Position numbers and translations under genes: made by a program
Shown here: positions 1 to 7,028 of the stretch, piece by piece
Position numbering within the stretch: position 1 is the stretch's first letter
How the letters are laid out: each line of letters begins with the position of its first letter
Source: JBDUDK01 sp040002995
Lineage (GTDB): Bacteria > Actinomycetota > Acidimicrobiia > Acidimicrobiales > Ilumatobacteraceae
DNA length: 25,907 nucleotides
Direction of reading: 5' to 3'
Assembly: GCA_040002995.1 (NCBI GenBank)
Contig: JBDUDK010000148.1
Coordinates: forward strand, 1 to 25,907
Notes under the pieces: model-generated
Databases searched by the model: none
Told to the model about the DNA's origin: nothing
What the model saw: only the letters and a program-made list of their open reading frames with translations

Positions 1-367
1 CGGTGAGCCGGCCTGTAGGCGGGGTTCTGTCCAGGCCTTGCGGCCGTGGGTGATCATCCATCTATGCGGCCTACCTGAGGGTGCCCTTGCGGGCGAGCGG
101 GCCACTCACGCCCTCGTTTTGGCCTTGCTCCGGGTGGGGTTTACCGAGCCGTCCGAGTCACCTCGGACGCTGGTGCGCTCTTACCGCACCGTTGCACCCT
201 TGCCTGTGACACCCGCCGAAGCGAGACGTCCATCGGCGGTCTGCTCTCTGTGGCACTTTCCTGCGAGTCACCTCGACTGGCTCTCGCCAGCACCCTGCCC
301 TTTGGAGCCCCGACCTTCCTCAGCCCGGTGCGAGCACCGAGCCGCGATCACCCAGCCGGCTCACCGT
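1..367 (-). ncRNA. rnpB: RNase P RNA (bacterial type A)
   Basis: Catalytic RNA of ribonuclease P, which removes the 5' leader from pre-tRNAs. On the minus strand the conserved blocks appear in order: a GAGGAAGGTCGGGGCTCC block near 312-329 (usual form GAGGAAAGTCCGGGCTCC), an ACAGAGAGCAGACCGCC block at 235-251, a GGTAAACCCC block in the L15 region that pairs with the tRNA CCA end (near 140-150), and the 3' block ACAGAACCCCGCCTACAGG at 14-32. The 5' sequence CGGTGAGCCGG (356-366) is exactly complementary to the 3' end CCGGCTCACCG (1-11), giving an 11-bp P1 helix, so the molecule is essentially complete, although a few 3' bases may lie outside the window. The 5' end is set at 367 because it lies seven bases after a TACGCT -10 element. 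Open reading frames crossing this stretch are not coding. Confidence 0.95.
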
Positions 368-373
368 CACTCG

Positions 374-379
374 AGCGTA
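374..379 (-). promoter_or_regulatory. candidate -10 element of rnpB
   Basis: Read on the minus strand this is TACGCT, a TANNNT actinobacterial -10 box ending seven bases before the predicted first base of the RNase P RNA at 367. No convincing -35 element is seen 16 to 18 bases upstream. The call rests on the -10 match and its agreement with the structural 5' end given by the P1 helix. Confidence 0.5.
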
Positions 380-437
380 GCGGTCGGTAAAGTAGGGGTT
401 CACCCGGTTCCACGTCGGCGTGGGGAGGGATCGTCGC

Positions 438-1709
438 ATGCGGAGCCGCAAGCGCTCCTACGAAGAGCTACGCCTCGAGGAGTACGACTTCTATCCGTTT
501 GTCTTCACCGAGGCCGGGCCCATCGAGTTCGACCCCGTCAAGTTCAAGGCGGCGGTCGACTACCTACTTATCCACGACAACCCACGGGCCGCCGGCGAGC
601 TCATCGTCATCGGCGAGCAGAACTTTGTGCGCGATACGTTCGGGTCGCGCGAGCTCGCGCAGTACAAGGAGCTCTTCGAGAGCTACGAGGGCGCTCGCCT
701 CATACGCGACAACACCGCGTATCTGGAGAACTACAAGCGCATCGTCCGCCTGCTCGGGCAGTCGTTTCCGAACACTGGCATCGAGATCCTGTTGCACGAC
801 TTGGTCAACCCCGCGAACTCGATCGTGGCCATCGAGAACGGCATCGTCACCGGGCGGGTGATCGGCCAGGGCACCACCAAGCTCGTACTCGATCTCAAGA
901 CCCGCGGCCATCAGGGTCAGGACAAGTTGAACTACGAGCTCAAAATCGGAAGCCGCCAGTTCAAGTGCACGACGGTCCCGATCTTCCGGCCTGACTTCGG
1001 TCTCGTGGGCGCGATCTGCATCAACATCGATTCTCGGTTCCTACGCGAGGAGGTGATGACGAACCAAGCGAAGCTCGTCGCCTTCTTCGACAACTTCCTG
1101 AGAACCGACATAGAGCTCGACGAGAACATCCTCTCCCGAGACGAAAATCGCAAGGCGCTCAGTGGCAAACGACACTTTCTCGACGAGGCCATACGGGCGC
1201 CCGCCGTCGGGGCCAAGGAGAGCCGCCATCTCGCGGCGATTCTCTTCTCCGACATTGTCAACTTCACGGCCACGATGGAAGCCGACGAGCGGAAAGCGCT
1301 TGCGGTAGTGGTCGACAACGGCAAGGTCCATCGCGACGCGCTGGCTCGCTTCGGGGGCCGCTTGCTGAAGGAACTCGGAGACGGTGTGCTGGCCAGCTTC
1401 GTCTCGGTGTCCGACGCCGTCTCGTGTGCGGCGGCGATCCAATCGGCCGTCGCGGCCCACGGCGGCTATCAGATTCGCATCGGCGTGCACCTGGGTGAGG
1501 TGGTGGCCTCGGGCGGCGACGTGTTCGGCGATGGCGTGAATCTCGCGTCGAGGATTCAGGGCGAGGCGGAGCCCGGCACCATCGTAGTTTCGGAGGCTGT
1601 GTTCAACAACGTCCGCAACAAACCCGGCATCACGGCGCGAGACCTAGGCGAGCGACGCCTCAAGAACGTCAGCGACCCGGTCCGCTTGTTCGCGCTCGAA
1701 TCGGTCTAA
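438..1709 (+). CDS. class III adenylate cyclase with YheO-like PAS domain
   Basis: A 423-residue soluble protein. Residues about 85-210 resemble the YheO-type PAS domain (Pfam PAS_6): motifs such as LLHDLVNPANSIVAIENG, TGRVIGQGTT and GLVGAICINID match that family's pattern. A short linker leads to a class III nucleotidyl cyclase domain (about 260-423). All canonical catalytic positions are visible: metal-binding D272 (FSDIVNF) and D315 (LGDG), adenine-selecting K311 and D361, and transition-state residues N368 and R372, which predicts ATP to cAMP as a homodimer. The ATG at 438 is chosen because GGGAGGGA lies about eight bases upstream; an in-frame GTG at 420 is less likely. No transmembrane segment is seen. 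It is transcribed away from rnpB and converges with the ferritin-like gene after 9 bp. The family is firm; the ligand of the PAS domain is unknown. Confidence 0.88.
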   Translation: MRSRKRSYEELRLEEYDFYPFVFTEAGPIEFDPVKFKAAVDYLLIHDNPRAAGELIVIGEQNFVRDTFGSRELAQYKELFESYEGARLIRDNTAYLENYKRIVRLLGQSFPNTGIEILLHDLVNPANSIVAIENGIVTGRVIGQGTTKLVLDLKTRGHQGQDKLNYELKIGSRQFKCTTVPIFRPDFGLVGAICINIDSRFLREEVMTNQAKLVAFFDNFLRTDIELDENILSRDENRKALSGKRHFLDEAIRAPAVGAKESRHLAAILFSDIVNFTATMEADERKALAVVVDNGKVHRDALARFGGRLLKELGDGVLASFVSVSDAVSCAAAIQSAVAAHGGYQIRIGVHLGEVVASGGDVFGDGVNLASRIQGEAEPGTIVVSEAVFNNVRNKPGITARDLGERRLKNVSDPVRLFALESV

Positions 1710-1718
1710 GTAGAGCGG

Positions 1719-2543
1719 CTATGTCGTAGCGGTCGTAGTAGCGGGCTTCTCGTAGTACTCGAACGAGTTCGGGCCGAGCGCTGACGACACCGGTCCGAAG
1801 GCACCCGGCACTCGGTAGATGGGTTGCTTTGGCGGGGGAGCGATTGTGGTGGTGGTCGCACCGCCCGACGCTGCGGTCGTGGTCGTGGTGGTGGCGACGG
1901 CTGGCGCCGTCATACCCGGTGCGATGAGTGCCCGCGTGATGAAGCTCGCGAGCACCGCGCCGTGGCGGGAATCCACGCCAGCGGCGGCCATGACCGCCTG
2001 CCGAAGGGCCGGCTTTGACAACACCGGCACCATCGCTTGGTAGGTCGCGGCGGCGACGCTTTCGAGCGAGTAGACAAACTCGAGGGCGGACTGCTCGTCG
2101 TCCACGGCGACGGCTCCCTTCGAGTCCTTCGTGATCTGTGGAGCGATGAGCGCGTTCCAGACGATGTCGTTGCGCTTCGTGAACGCTTCTCCGCCGGCGG
2201 TGGCGGTGGCCTGCTCGAAGCTCGCCGCGTGTTTGCGGTGATGGTCTTGGAACGTCGTGACCGCGGGCGATGCGGCCGACGGGAGCAAGCCGGAGTCGAG
2301 CGCGAACTGGTAGGCATCGACCACCGTGTGTTCGAGTGACGACGCAGTGCGCAGCAACACGATGTCGTCGATGACTTGCGCGGGCGGCTTGTCGACGGAA
2401 TCGGGCGAGCCGGAGGACGGGATGACGGGAGGCACCGCCTTCTTCTTGCACGCCGCAAGTACCGCGGCGGTGGCGACCGTGAAACCACCCACCGTGAACA
2501 GCTTGCGGCGGGTGAACCGGGCCGCTTCGTCGCGAACGTCCAT
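1719..2543 (-). CDS. exported ferritin-like lipoprotein
   Basis: A 274-residue protein with a twin-arginine signal (TRRKLF, residues 11-16), a hydrophobic stretch, and a lipobox ending at C32 (VLAAC), so it is probably a Tat-exported lipoprotein. The body looks like a four-helix ferritin-like domain (Ferritin_2/DUF4439 type): SLEHTVVDAY, DHHRKHAASF, YSLESVAAATY and DSRHGAVL fall where carboxylate and histidine ligands are expected. The last site has D instead of the E in the neighbouring paralogue's EADH. The C-terminal part has threonine-rich stretches (ATTTTTTAA, ATTTTIAPPP) and a KPATTTATT tail, typical of low-complexity surface linkers. The ATG at 2543 has TAGGAG six bases upstream, overlapping the stop of the preceding gene (8-bp gap). 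Metal binding is inferred; iron storage by a shell is unlikely for an anchored lipoprotein. Confidence 0.75.
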   Translation of the reverse strand: MDVRDEAARFTRRKLFTVGGFTVATAAVLAACKKKAVPPVIPSSGSPDSVDKPPAQVIDDIVLLRTASSLEHTVVDAYQFALDSGLLPSAASPAVTTFQDHHRKHAASFEQATATAGGEAFTKRNDIVWNALIAPQITKDSKGAVAVDDEQSALEFVYSLESVAAATYQAMVPVLSKPALRQAVMAAAGVDSRHGAVLASFITRALIAPGMTAPAVATTTTTTAASGGATTTTIAPPPKQPIYRVPGAFGPVSSALGPNSFEYYEKPATTTATT

Positions 2544-2551
2544 GTCGACTC

Positions 2552-3289
2552 CTAAGCGAGGGGGTAGTCGGCGGGCTTTAACGCGTTCGACGCCGTTTCG
2601 AACTCGGGCACGTAGTTCGCGACATCCTTCTTGAGCACCTGGCCGAGCACCACGGCATGGTCGGCCTCGATCGGGAGAATGGAGCCGACGAGCTGAGCCG
2701 GCTCGGTCGCTTGGACTACACCAAGTGCGTAGAGATACGTCGAGGCGGCTGCGTTCTCGAGGTCGAACGCGAGCTCGAGAAGGGCGGATTGATCAGCGGC
2801 CCCTTTGAATTTCGGCGCGAACGCATCAAGCAGTTGCTGGTTCGGCTGGCCCTGCGCGGCCTTGCCGGCCAGCGCTGCCAACGCTGCGGCGTGCTCGCGA
2901 TGGTGGCCCCGGAAGATCATGGCGACTTCGGCCACGGTGGCGTCGGTGAGCTTCTTCGAGTCGATCGCGGATTGATAGGCCGCGACGGCCACCAGCTCGA
3001 CACTCTGAGCGAAGGCCAGGAGGGTCAGGTCGTCGTCGGTGGGGTGTACGGCGATGGTGGTGGTAGTCGTGTCGGCGGCTGATGCGGAGCCGACGAGCGG
3101 CCCGAGCGCGACCGATGTACCGGCGATCGTGATCACGGCGCCCGCGCGCAGAAATTGCCTTCTACTCGAACGGACAACGCCGTCGCAGTCGAAGTGCAAC
3201 GCGGCGAGATCATCAGGAAGCGTGCGCATAGCGTCGCGATGGCGCGCGTCGACATCGCGGGCGAGGCGGCGCAAGGTGATGATGTCCAC
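2552..3289 (-). CDS. Tat-exported ferritin-like protein
   Basis: A 245-residue paralogue of the next gene. A long n-region of about 42 residues precedes the twin-arginine motif SSRRQFLRAG, followed by a hydrophobic core and a likely cleavage after SASA (about residue 71); a short run of five threonines begins the mature protein. Helical motifs SVELVAVAAY, HHREHAAAL, FDLENAAASTY and IEADHAVVL give the E / H-E-H / E / ExxH pattern of ferritin-like diiron domains (Ferritin_2 type). There is no lipobox cysteine, so it should be free or otherwise attached outside the membrane. The GTG at 3289 is preceded by AAGGAG at about ten bases, which supports the long n-region. The gene sits 18 bp after the cupredoxin gene. 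The fold assignment is good; redox or metal function is inferred. Confidence 0.75.
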   Translation of the reverse strand: MDIITLRRLARDVDARHRDAMRTLPDDLAALHFDCDGVVRSSRRQFLRAGAVITIAGTSVALGPLVGSASAADTTTTTIAVHPTDDDLTLLAFAQSVELVAVAAYQSAIDSKKLTDATVAEVAMIFRGHHREHAAALAALAGKAAQGQPNQQLLDAFAPKFKGAADQSALLELAFDLENAAASTYLYALGVVQATEPAQLVGSILPIEADHAVVLGQVLKKDVANYVPEFETASNALKPADYPLA

Positions 3290-3307
3290 GAGAAAGCGTC
3301 TCCTTGG

Positions 3308-3670
3308 TCAGCCCAGGACCGTGACGGTGCCGGTCATGCTGTTGTGGATGTTGCAGAAGTACTCGAACTTTCCGACCTTGTCGAACTTGAGAACGCTTTG
3401 ACCCCCTTGGCCGATTGGGTCTTGCGTCGCGCCGTCTTTGATCGCAATCTGATGGTTGACACCGTCGGTGTTGTTCCATGTGACCGAGGTGCCGGGCTTA
3501 ACCGGGAGATCCTTCGGGGTGAACGCGAAGTCCTTGATGGTGACCGTGTTGGCGATTCCCGGCTGGGTGTTGCCCGTGGTGGTCTTGCTCGTACTCGAGC
3601 AGGCTCCGAGGCCGAGCAAAAGAGCGCAGCTGACGGCGGCGGTGGCGGTGACGCGAAGCGAATTAGTCAC
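3308..3670 (-). CDS. cupredoxin (plastocyanin-like) lipoprotein
   Basis: A 120-residue exported blue-copper protein. The signal peptide ends in a lipobox with C24 (LLGLGAC), followed by a Ser/Thr-rich tether to about residue 40 and a single cupredoxin domain. The type 1 copper ligands are all present: H73 (VNHQI), C106 and H109 (YFCNIH), and M112 (NSMTG), in the compact C-x2-H-x2-M spacing. It probably carries electrons at the outer face of the membrane. The GTG start at 3670 has AAGGAG eight bases upstream. It follows the FGGY kinase by 27 bp and precedes two exported ferritin-like genes, so it may be the electron partner of one of them; that link is inference from context. Confidence 0.85.
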   Translation of the reverse strand: MTNSLRVTATAAVSCALLLGLGACSSTSKTTTGNTQPGIANTVTIKDFAFTPKDLPVKPGTSVTWNNTDGVNHQIAIKDGATQDPIGQGGQSVLKFDKVGKFEYFCNIHNSMTGTVTVLG

Positions 3671-3697
3671 GGTTGACTCCTTGGGGACGAGGACAAT

Positions 3698-5140
3698 CTA
3701 GAAGTCGAGGGCCGATAGGTCCGGAATCCAGCCTTGGGCGCGCTGGACAGCCTCACGCCATCGGTCCCGATCGAGCACCTTGCCCGGTTCGATCCGCTGG
3801 CGGGGCCGCCAGGCCTTGGCGATGTCGTCGAGATCGGCCCACGTACCCACGGCGAGGCCGGCCAGGAACGCCGCACCCAGCGTGGTGGCCTCCGTGACCG
3901 GCGCGATCTCGACCGGGCGTTGGGCGGCGTCGGCCAAGGCCTGCACGAAGGTCGGATTCGCGCTCATGCCACCGTCGATGCGCAGCGACTCGATGCTCAC
4001 TCCAGCGTCGGCCTCGGCCGACTCGACAAGATCGACGCCGCGCTGGGCGACGCCCTCGAGCACGGCTCGCACGACATGGGGCCTTCCGCTGCCGCGGGTG
4101 AGCCCGAGGAGCGTGCCGCGAGCGCCGAAGTCCCAGTAGGGCGTACCCAGTCCGAGGAGGGCAGGGACGTACATGACACCCTCGGCGTCGTTGCACGAGG
4201 CAGCCACGGTGTGGGATTGCGCGGCGTCGTCCAGGATGCCGAGATCGTCGCGGAGCCACTCGATGTTTGTGCCCGCCGACAGCATGATCGCTTCGACGCC
4301 CCAGGTAACGACACCACCGGCCCGCCACGCGACGATCGGGAAACTGCCATGTCCGCCGCGGTCGGCGAAACTGGGACGTTCCGGTCCTACGCAGAGATCG
4401 AGCATTCCGCCGGTGCCGAAGGTGATCTTGGCCAGGCCGGAACGGACGCAACCTTGACCGATGAGCGACGCCTGTTGATCGCCGGCGATTCCCGCGATCG
4501 GCGGTGCGCCGGGAAGCGCGGTCGCCGGACCGACCACACCGCTGGAGTCGACGACTGAAGGGAGCATCGCTAGCGGAATGCCAAGTCGGTCGCAGAGGCC
4601 ATCGTGCCAGCCCGACGCGTCGGCGACCATCAAGCCGGTGATCGCCGCATTGGTGAGATCGGTGACGTGGAGGGCGCCTCCGGTGAGCGTCCAGATCACC
4701 CACGAATCGACCGTCCCGAAGCAGAGGTCGCCCGCGCGGTCGGGTGCGAACGTGTCGAGCAACCACGCCACTTTGGTAAGGGATTGGTTGGGCATGACCC
4801 GGTGGCCCTCGGCCCCGAGTGTGAGGCAGGTGAGCAGGGTGCGCAGGTCCTGCCAGCCGAGCGCGGGTCCTACGGGTTGACCGGTGGCACGATCCCACAC
4901 GATCGTCGACGCACGCTGATTGGCGATGCCCACCGCCTCGATGCCACCCTCCTCATCGATCGCCGCGTGGGCGGTCTCCAGCACGAGCTCGGCGAGGCGA
5001 GACGCGTCGAACTCGACGAGGCCCGGAAATGGTGAATCCGGCAAGAAGGCGATGCGATGGTCGGCTGCGATCGTGGCGTCGTCGCGGACGACCGCGCTGC
5101 GCACGCTGCTCGTGCCCACATCGACGACCAGAATGCTCAC
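3698..5140 (-). CDS. FGGY-family kinase, glycerol-kinase-like
   Basis: A 480-residue cytosolic sugar/polyol kinase with both FGGY lobes. The N-terminal phosphate loop ILVVDVGTSS, the central AGDQQASLIGQ (with the catalytic-base aspartate), the ATP-binding ITFGTGG, and the C-terminal DGGMSANPTFVQALAD and TTLGAAFLAGLAVG all match glycerol kinase. Two substrate-site motifs differ: the GlpK signature NQRET reads NQRAST here, so the glutamate that contacts glycerol is replaced, and the segment equivalent to PYFSGTK reads PNQSLTK, without the tyrosine. The real substrate may therefore be another polyol or ketose. GTG at 5140 overlaps the preceding stop (GTGA) and has AGAAGGA upstream; upstream in-frame codons belong to the overlapped membrane gene. 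Position after glpD and an alkyl-DHAP-synthase-like gene fits glycerol/DHAP metabolism. The fold is certain; the substrate is not. Confidence 0.85.
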   Translation of the reverse strand: MSILVVDVGTSSVRSAVVRDDATIAADHRIAFLPDSPFPGLVEFDASRLAELVLETAHAAIDEEGGIEAVGIANQRASTIVWDRATGQPVGPALGWQDLRTLLTCLTLGAEGHRVMPNQSLTKVAWLLDTFAPDRAGDLCFGTVDSWVIWTLTGGALHVTDLTNAAITGLMVADASGWHDGLCDRLGIPLAMLPSVVDSSGVVGPATALPGAPPIAGIAGDQQASLIGQGCVRSGLAKITFGTGGMLDLCVGPERPSFADRGGHGSFPIVAWRAGGVVTWGVEAIMLSAGTNIEWLRDDLGILDDAAQSHTVAASCNDAEGVMYVPALLGLGTPYWDFGARGTLLGLTRGSGRPHVVRAVLEGVAQRGVDLVESAEADAGVSIESLRIDGGMSANPTFVQALADAAQRPVEIAPVTEATTLGAAFLAGLAVGTWADLDDIAKAWRPRQRIEPGKVLDRDRWREAVQRAQGWIPDLSALDF

Positions 5141-5541
5141 GAGGACCGTCCTTCTGGGGGTCGAGCCGACGGCTTGATGGCCCAGCTTCCCATGAGTCCC
5201 CCCACGACTCCGGCAACCGCCGACAGTACGAGACTCGAGACGATCCGACTCCAATGCAGGGGCTCTCCGGCGAGCGCGCGTCGGACGGTTCCGAACGCCT
5301 GGATGAGGACGAACACGCTGACGGCGGTGATGATCCCGTGGGTGAGTGGTGTTTCGCGGCACTGTTTCCACGCCGCCACGCCCGCGCCCAGCACGAGACC
5401 CATCAACACCAGGGCGGTGAGAACCGACGCGAGCCCTTTGCGGTCGTCTCGAAAGAAGGCGGCGGCGATACCGAAGGGGAGGGCGAAGCACGCCGCCACC
5501 GACCCACCCTGGCGCAGGGCGACGGTGTCGAGGCGACTCAC
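5137..5541 (-). CDS. small four-helix membrane protein, unknown
   Basis: A 134-residue hydrophobic protein with about four predicted transmembrane segments (near residues 13-30, 38-57, 68-86 and 104-124) and a charged, proline-containing C-terminus. I do not recognise the family. Its GTG start at 5541 overlaps the stop of the FAD oxidase gene (GTGA), and its stop overlaps the start of the FGGY kinase in the same way, so the three genes are translationally coupled. No glpF-type facilitator is visible nearby; this protein has no NPA motifs and is too short to be an aquaglyceroporin, so a transport role is only speculative. Confidence 0.7.
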   Translation of the reverse strand: MSRLDTVALRQGGSVAACFALPFGIAAAFFRDDRKGLASVLTALVLMGLVLGAGVAAWKQCRETPLTHGIITAVSVFVLIQAFGTVRRALAGEPLHWSRIVSSLVLSAVAGVVGGLMGSWAIKPSARPPEGRSS

Positions 5542-7025
5542 GGCCAGGCAACCTCGCCGAACGGTGACGGCAGGCCCAGCTTGCCCGGGTTCAAGATCCC
5601 GTTCGGGTCGAGAGTTCTCTTCATCATGGCGAAGACGCCGAAGCCGGCGCCCAACGCGTCACGGACGAAGCGGCTCCGATTGAGGCCGACCCCGTGATGG
5701 TGACTCAGGTTGCCGCCGGCGCGTAGGACCGCCTGCGTGCCGACATCCCAAAGGTGGATATAGGTGTCGTCGCGTTCGGGCACTGGAGGCGTCGCGGCAA
5801 ACGTGAAGTACAAGCACGCGCCGTCGGTGTATGCGTGGCTCTGGTGGCACGTGGCCGCGCGGGCGTGAGGAACGGAGAGCAGCGCGGCGATGGTGGCGGC
5901 GCGGACGGCGGGGAGACACCGCCACGGAGCGGCGATCTCCATGGTGTCGACGACGAAGCCCTTCGTGATCAGCGCTTCGAGCGCACTGACGTCGTTTCGA
6001 TGTTGCAGCCACTGCTCGACCAACGCGTCGTCGAGCGCATCTGCGGCGCGGCATTCCTCTGCGACGATCGCCATCACCCCATCAAGGAGGACTGCCTCTC
6101 CCTCGTCGAGCACAAGCAATACGTTCGTGTGGCCATCGGTGCCGTACGACCGTTTCGCCTCCGCTTCGTCGTACAAGCGCAGTACCGCGGGCGTGGCGCC
6201 GCGACGCACGATGCGCCGGCACGCGTCGAGCCCTTCGTCGAAGCTCGCGAACCCATAGGCCGCGCGGCGCTCAGCGGGAGGCACCGGATGCGCCCGCAAC
6301 CGGACGCCAACGATCACCCCGAGACTGCCCTCGCTGCCCACGAAGAGTTGTGTGAGGTCGGGTCCGACCGCGGCACGCGGCGCTCCGCCCGTGGTAACGA
6401 CCGTGCCGTCAGCGAGTACGACGTCGAGTCCGACCACGATGTCTTCGATCTTGCCGTAGCGCGTGGAGTACTGGCCGGCACCGCGACACGCCACCCAGCC
6501 GCCCACTGTCGAGAGCTCGATCGATTGGGGCCAGTGGCCCACGGTGAGCTGGTGGTCGGCCCGCAGCACGCGTTCGAGGTCACCGCCGAACGTCCCCGGC
6601 AAGACGGAGACCGTCAGCGAGGAGTCGTCGACCCACTCGATCCCGGCCATCGCCGTGAGATCGAGCACGATGCCGCCGTGTACGGGCACGCTCGCGCCGC
6701 ACACGCCACTTCGTCCGCCCGCGGCCGTGACGGGAATCGCCGCGTCGTTCGCGATACGCAGGACGTCGGCGACCTCGGCCGTCGTGTTGGGCCGGGCGAT
6801 CACCGACGCGAGCCCACCCACTTGATTTTCGAGCGCCCACGCCATGGCGAGTGGCCACCAGTCTCGGCTGGCCTCCACGAGCGATGGCGTGTCGGTGAGA
6901 ACTAAACGGCACGCGCCACGAAGGCGATCGACGACCGACGGATGGACGCTGACGTGGCGCGCGTCGAGATGTTCTCCGAAAGGCCCGCCCGGCGTTGCGA
7001 ATCGAATAGGCGGGGTGGGGGGCAC
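5538..7025 (-). CDS. FAD-binding oxidase, alkyl-DHAP synthase-like
   Basis: A 495-residue flavoprotein of the vanillyl-alcohol-oxidase/PCMH superfamily. The FAD-binding part (about residues 70-250) shows PNTTAEVADVLRIAN, AAGGRSGVCGASVP, STVGGWVACRGAGQYSTRYG and VGSEGSLGVI. The C-terminal cap ends with LSHHHGVGLNRSRF, the triple-histidine motif typical of alkyldihydroxyacetonephosphate synthases (AgpS/ADPS), then LDPNGILNPGKLG. ADPS enzymes exchange the acyl chain of acyl-DHAP for a fatty alcohol to start ether lipids; bacterial homologues have also been annotated as glycolate or lactate oxidases. GTG at 7025 starts 3 bp after the glpD stop. Lying between glpD (which makes DHAP) and a glycerol-type kinase favours a three-carbon or ether-lipid substrate. 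The superfamily is sure; the precise reaction is inferred. Confidence 0.82.
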   Translation of the reverse strand: MPPTPPIRFATPGGPFGEHLDARHVSVHPSVVDRLRGACRLVLTDTPSLVEASRDWWPLAMAWALENQVGGLASVIARPNTTAEVADVLRIANDAAIPVTAAGGRSGVCGASVPVHGGIVLDLTAMAGIEWVDDSSLTVSVLPGTFGGDLERVLRADHQLTVGHWPQSIELSTVGGWVACRGAGQYSTRYGKIEDIVVGLDVVLADGTVVTTGGAPRAAVGPDLTQLFVGSEGSLGVIVGVRLRAHPVPPAERRAAYGFASFDEGLDACRRIVRRGATPAVLRLYDEAEAKRSYGTDGHTNVLLVLDEGEAVLLDGVMAIVAEECRAADALDDALVEQWLQHRNDVSALEALITKGFVVDTMEIAAPWRCLPAVRAATIAALLSVPHARAATCHQSHAYTDGACLYFTFAATPPVPERDDTYIHLWDVGTQAVLRAGGNLSHHHGVGLNRSRFVRDALGAGFGVFAMMKRTLDPNGILNPGKLGLPSPFGEVAWP

Positions 7026-7028
7026 GGA

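Noticed and set aside
38..994. 318-codon open frame on the plus strand overlapping the RNase P RNA and the cyclase gene
   Set aside because: It crosses a clear structured RNA on the opposite strand and then runs out of frame through the cyclase gene; its composition is Arg/Pro/His-rich, typical of a shadow frame.
3698..5551. Longer 617-residue version of the FGGY kinase
   Set aside because: The extra N-terminal 137 residues are an out-of-frame reading of the overlapping membrane-protein gene; GTG at 5140 gives the conserved FGGY N-terminus directly.
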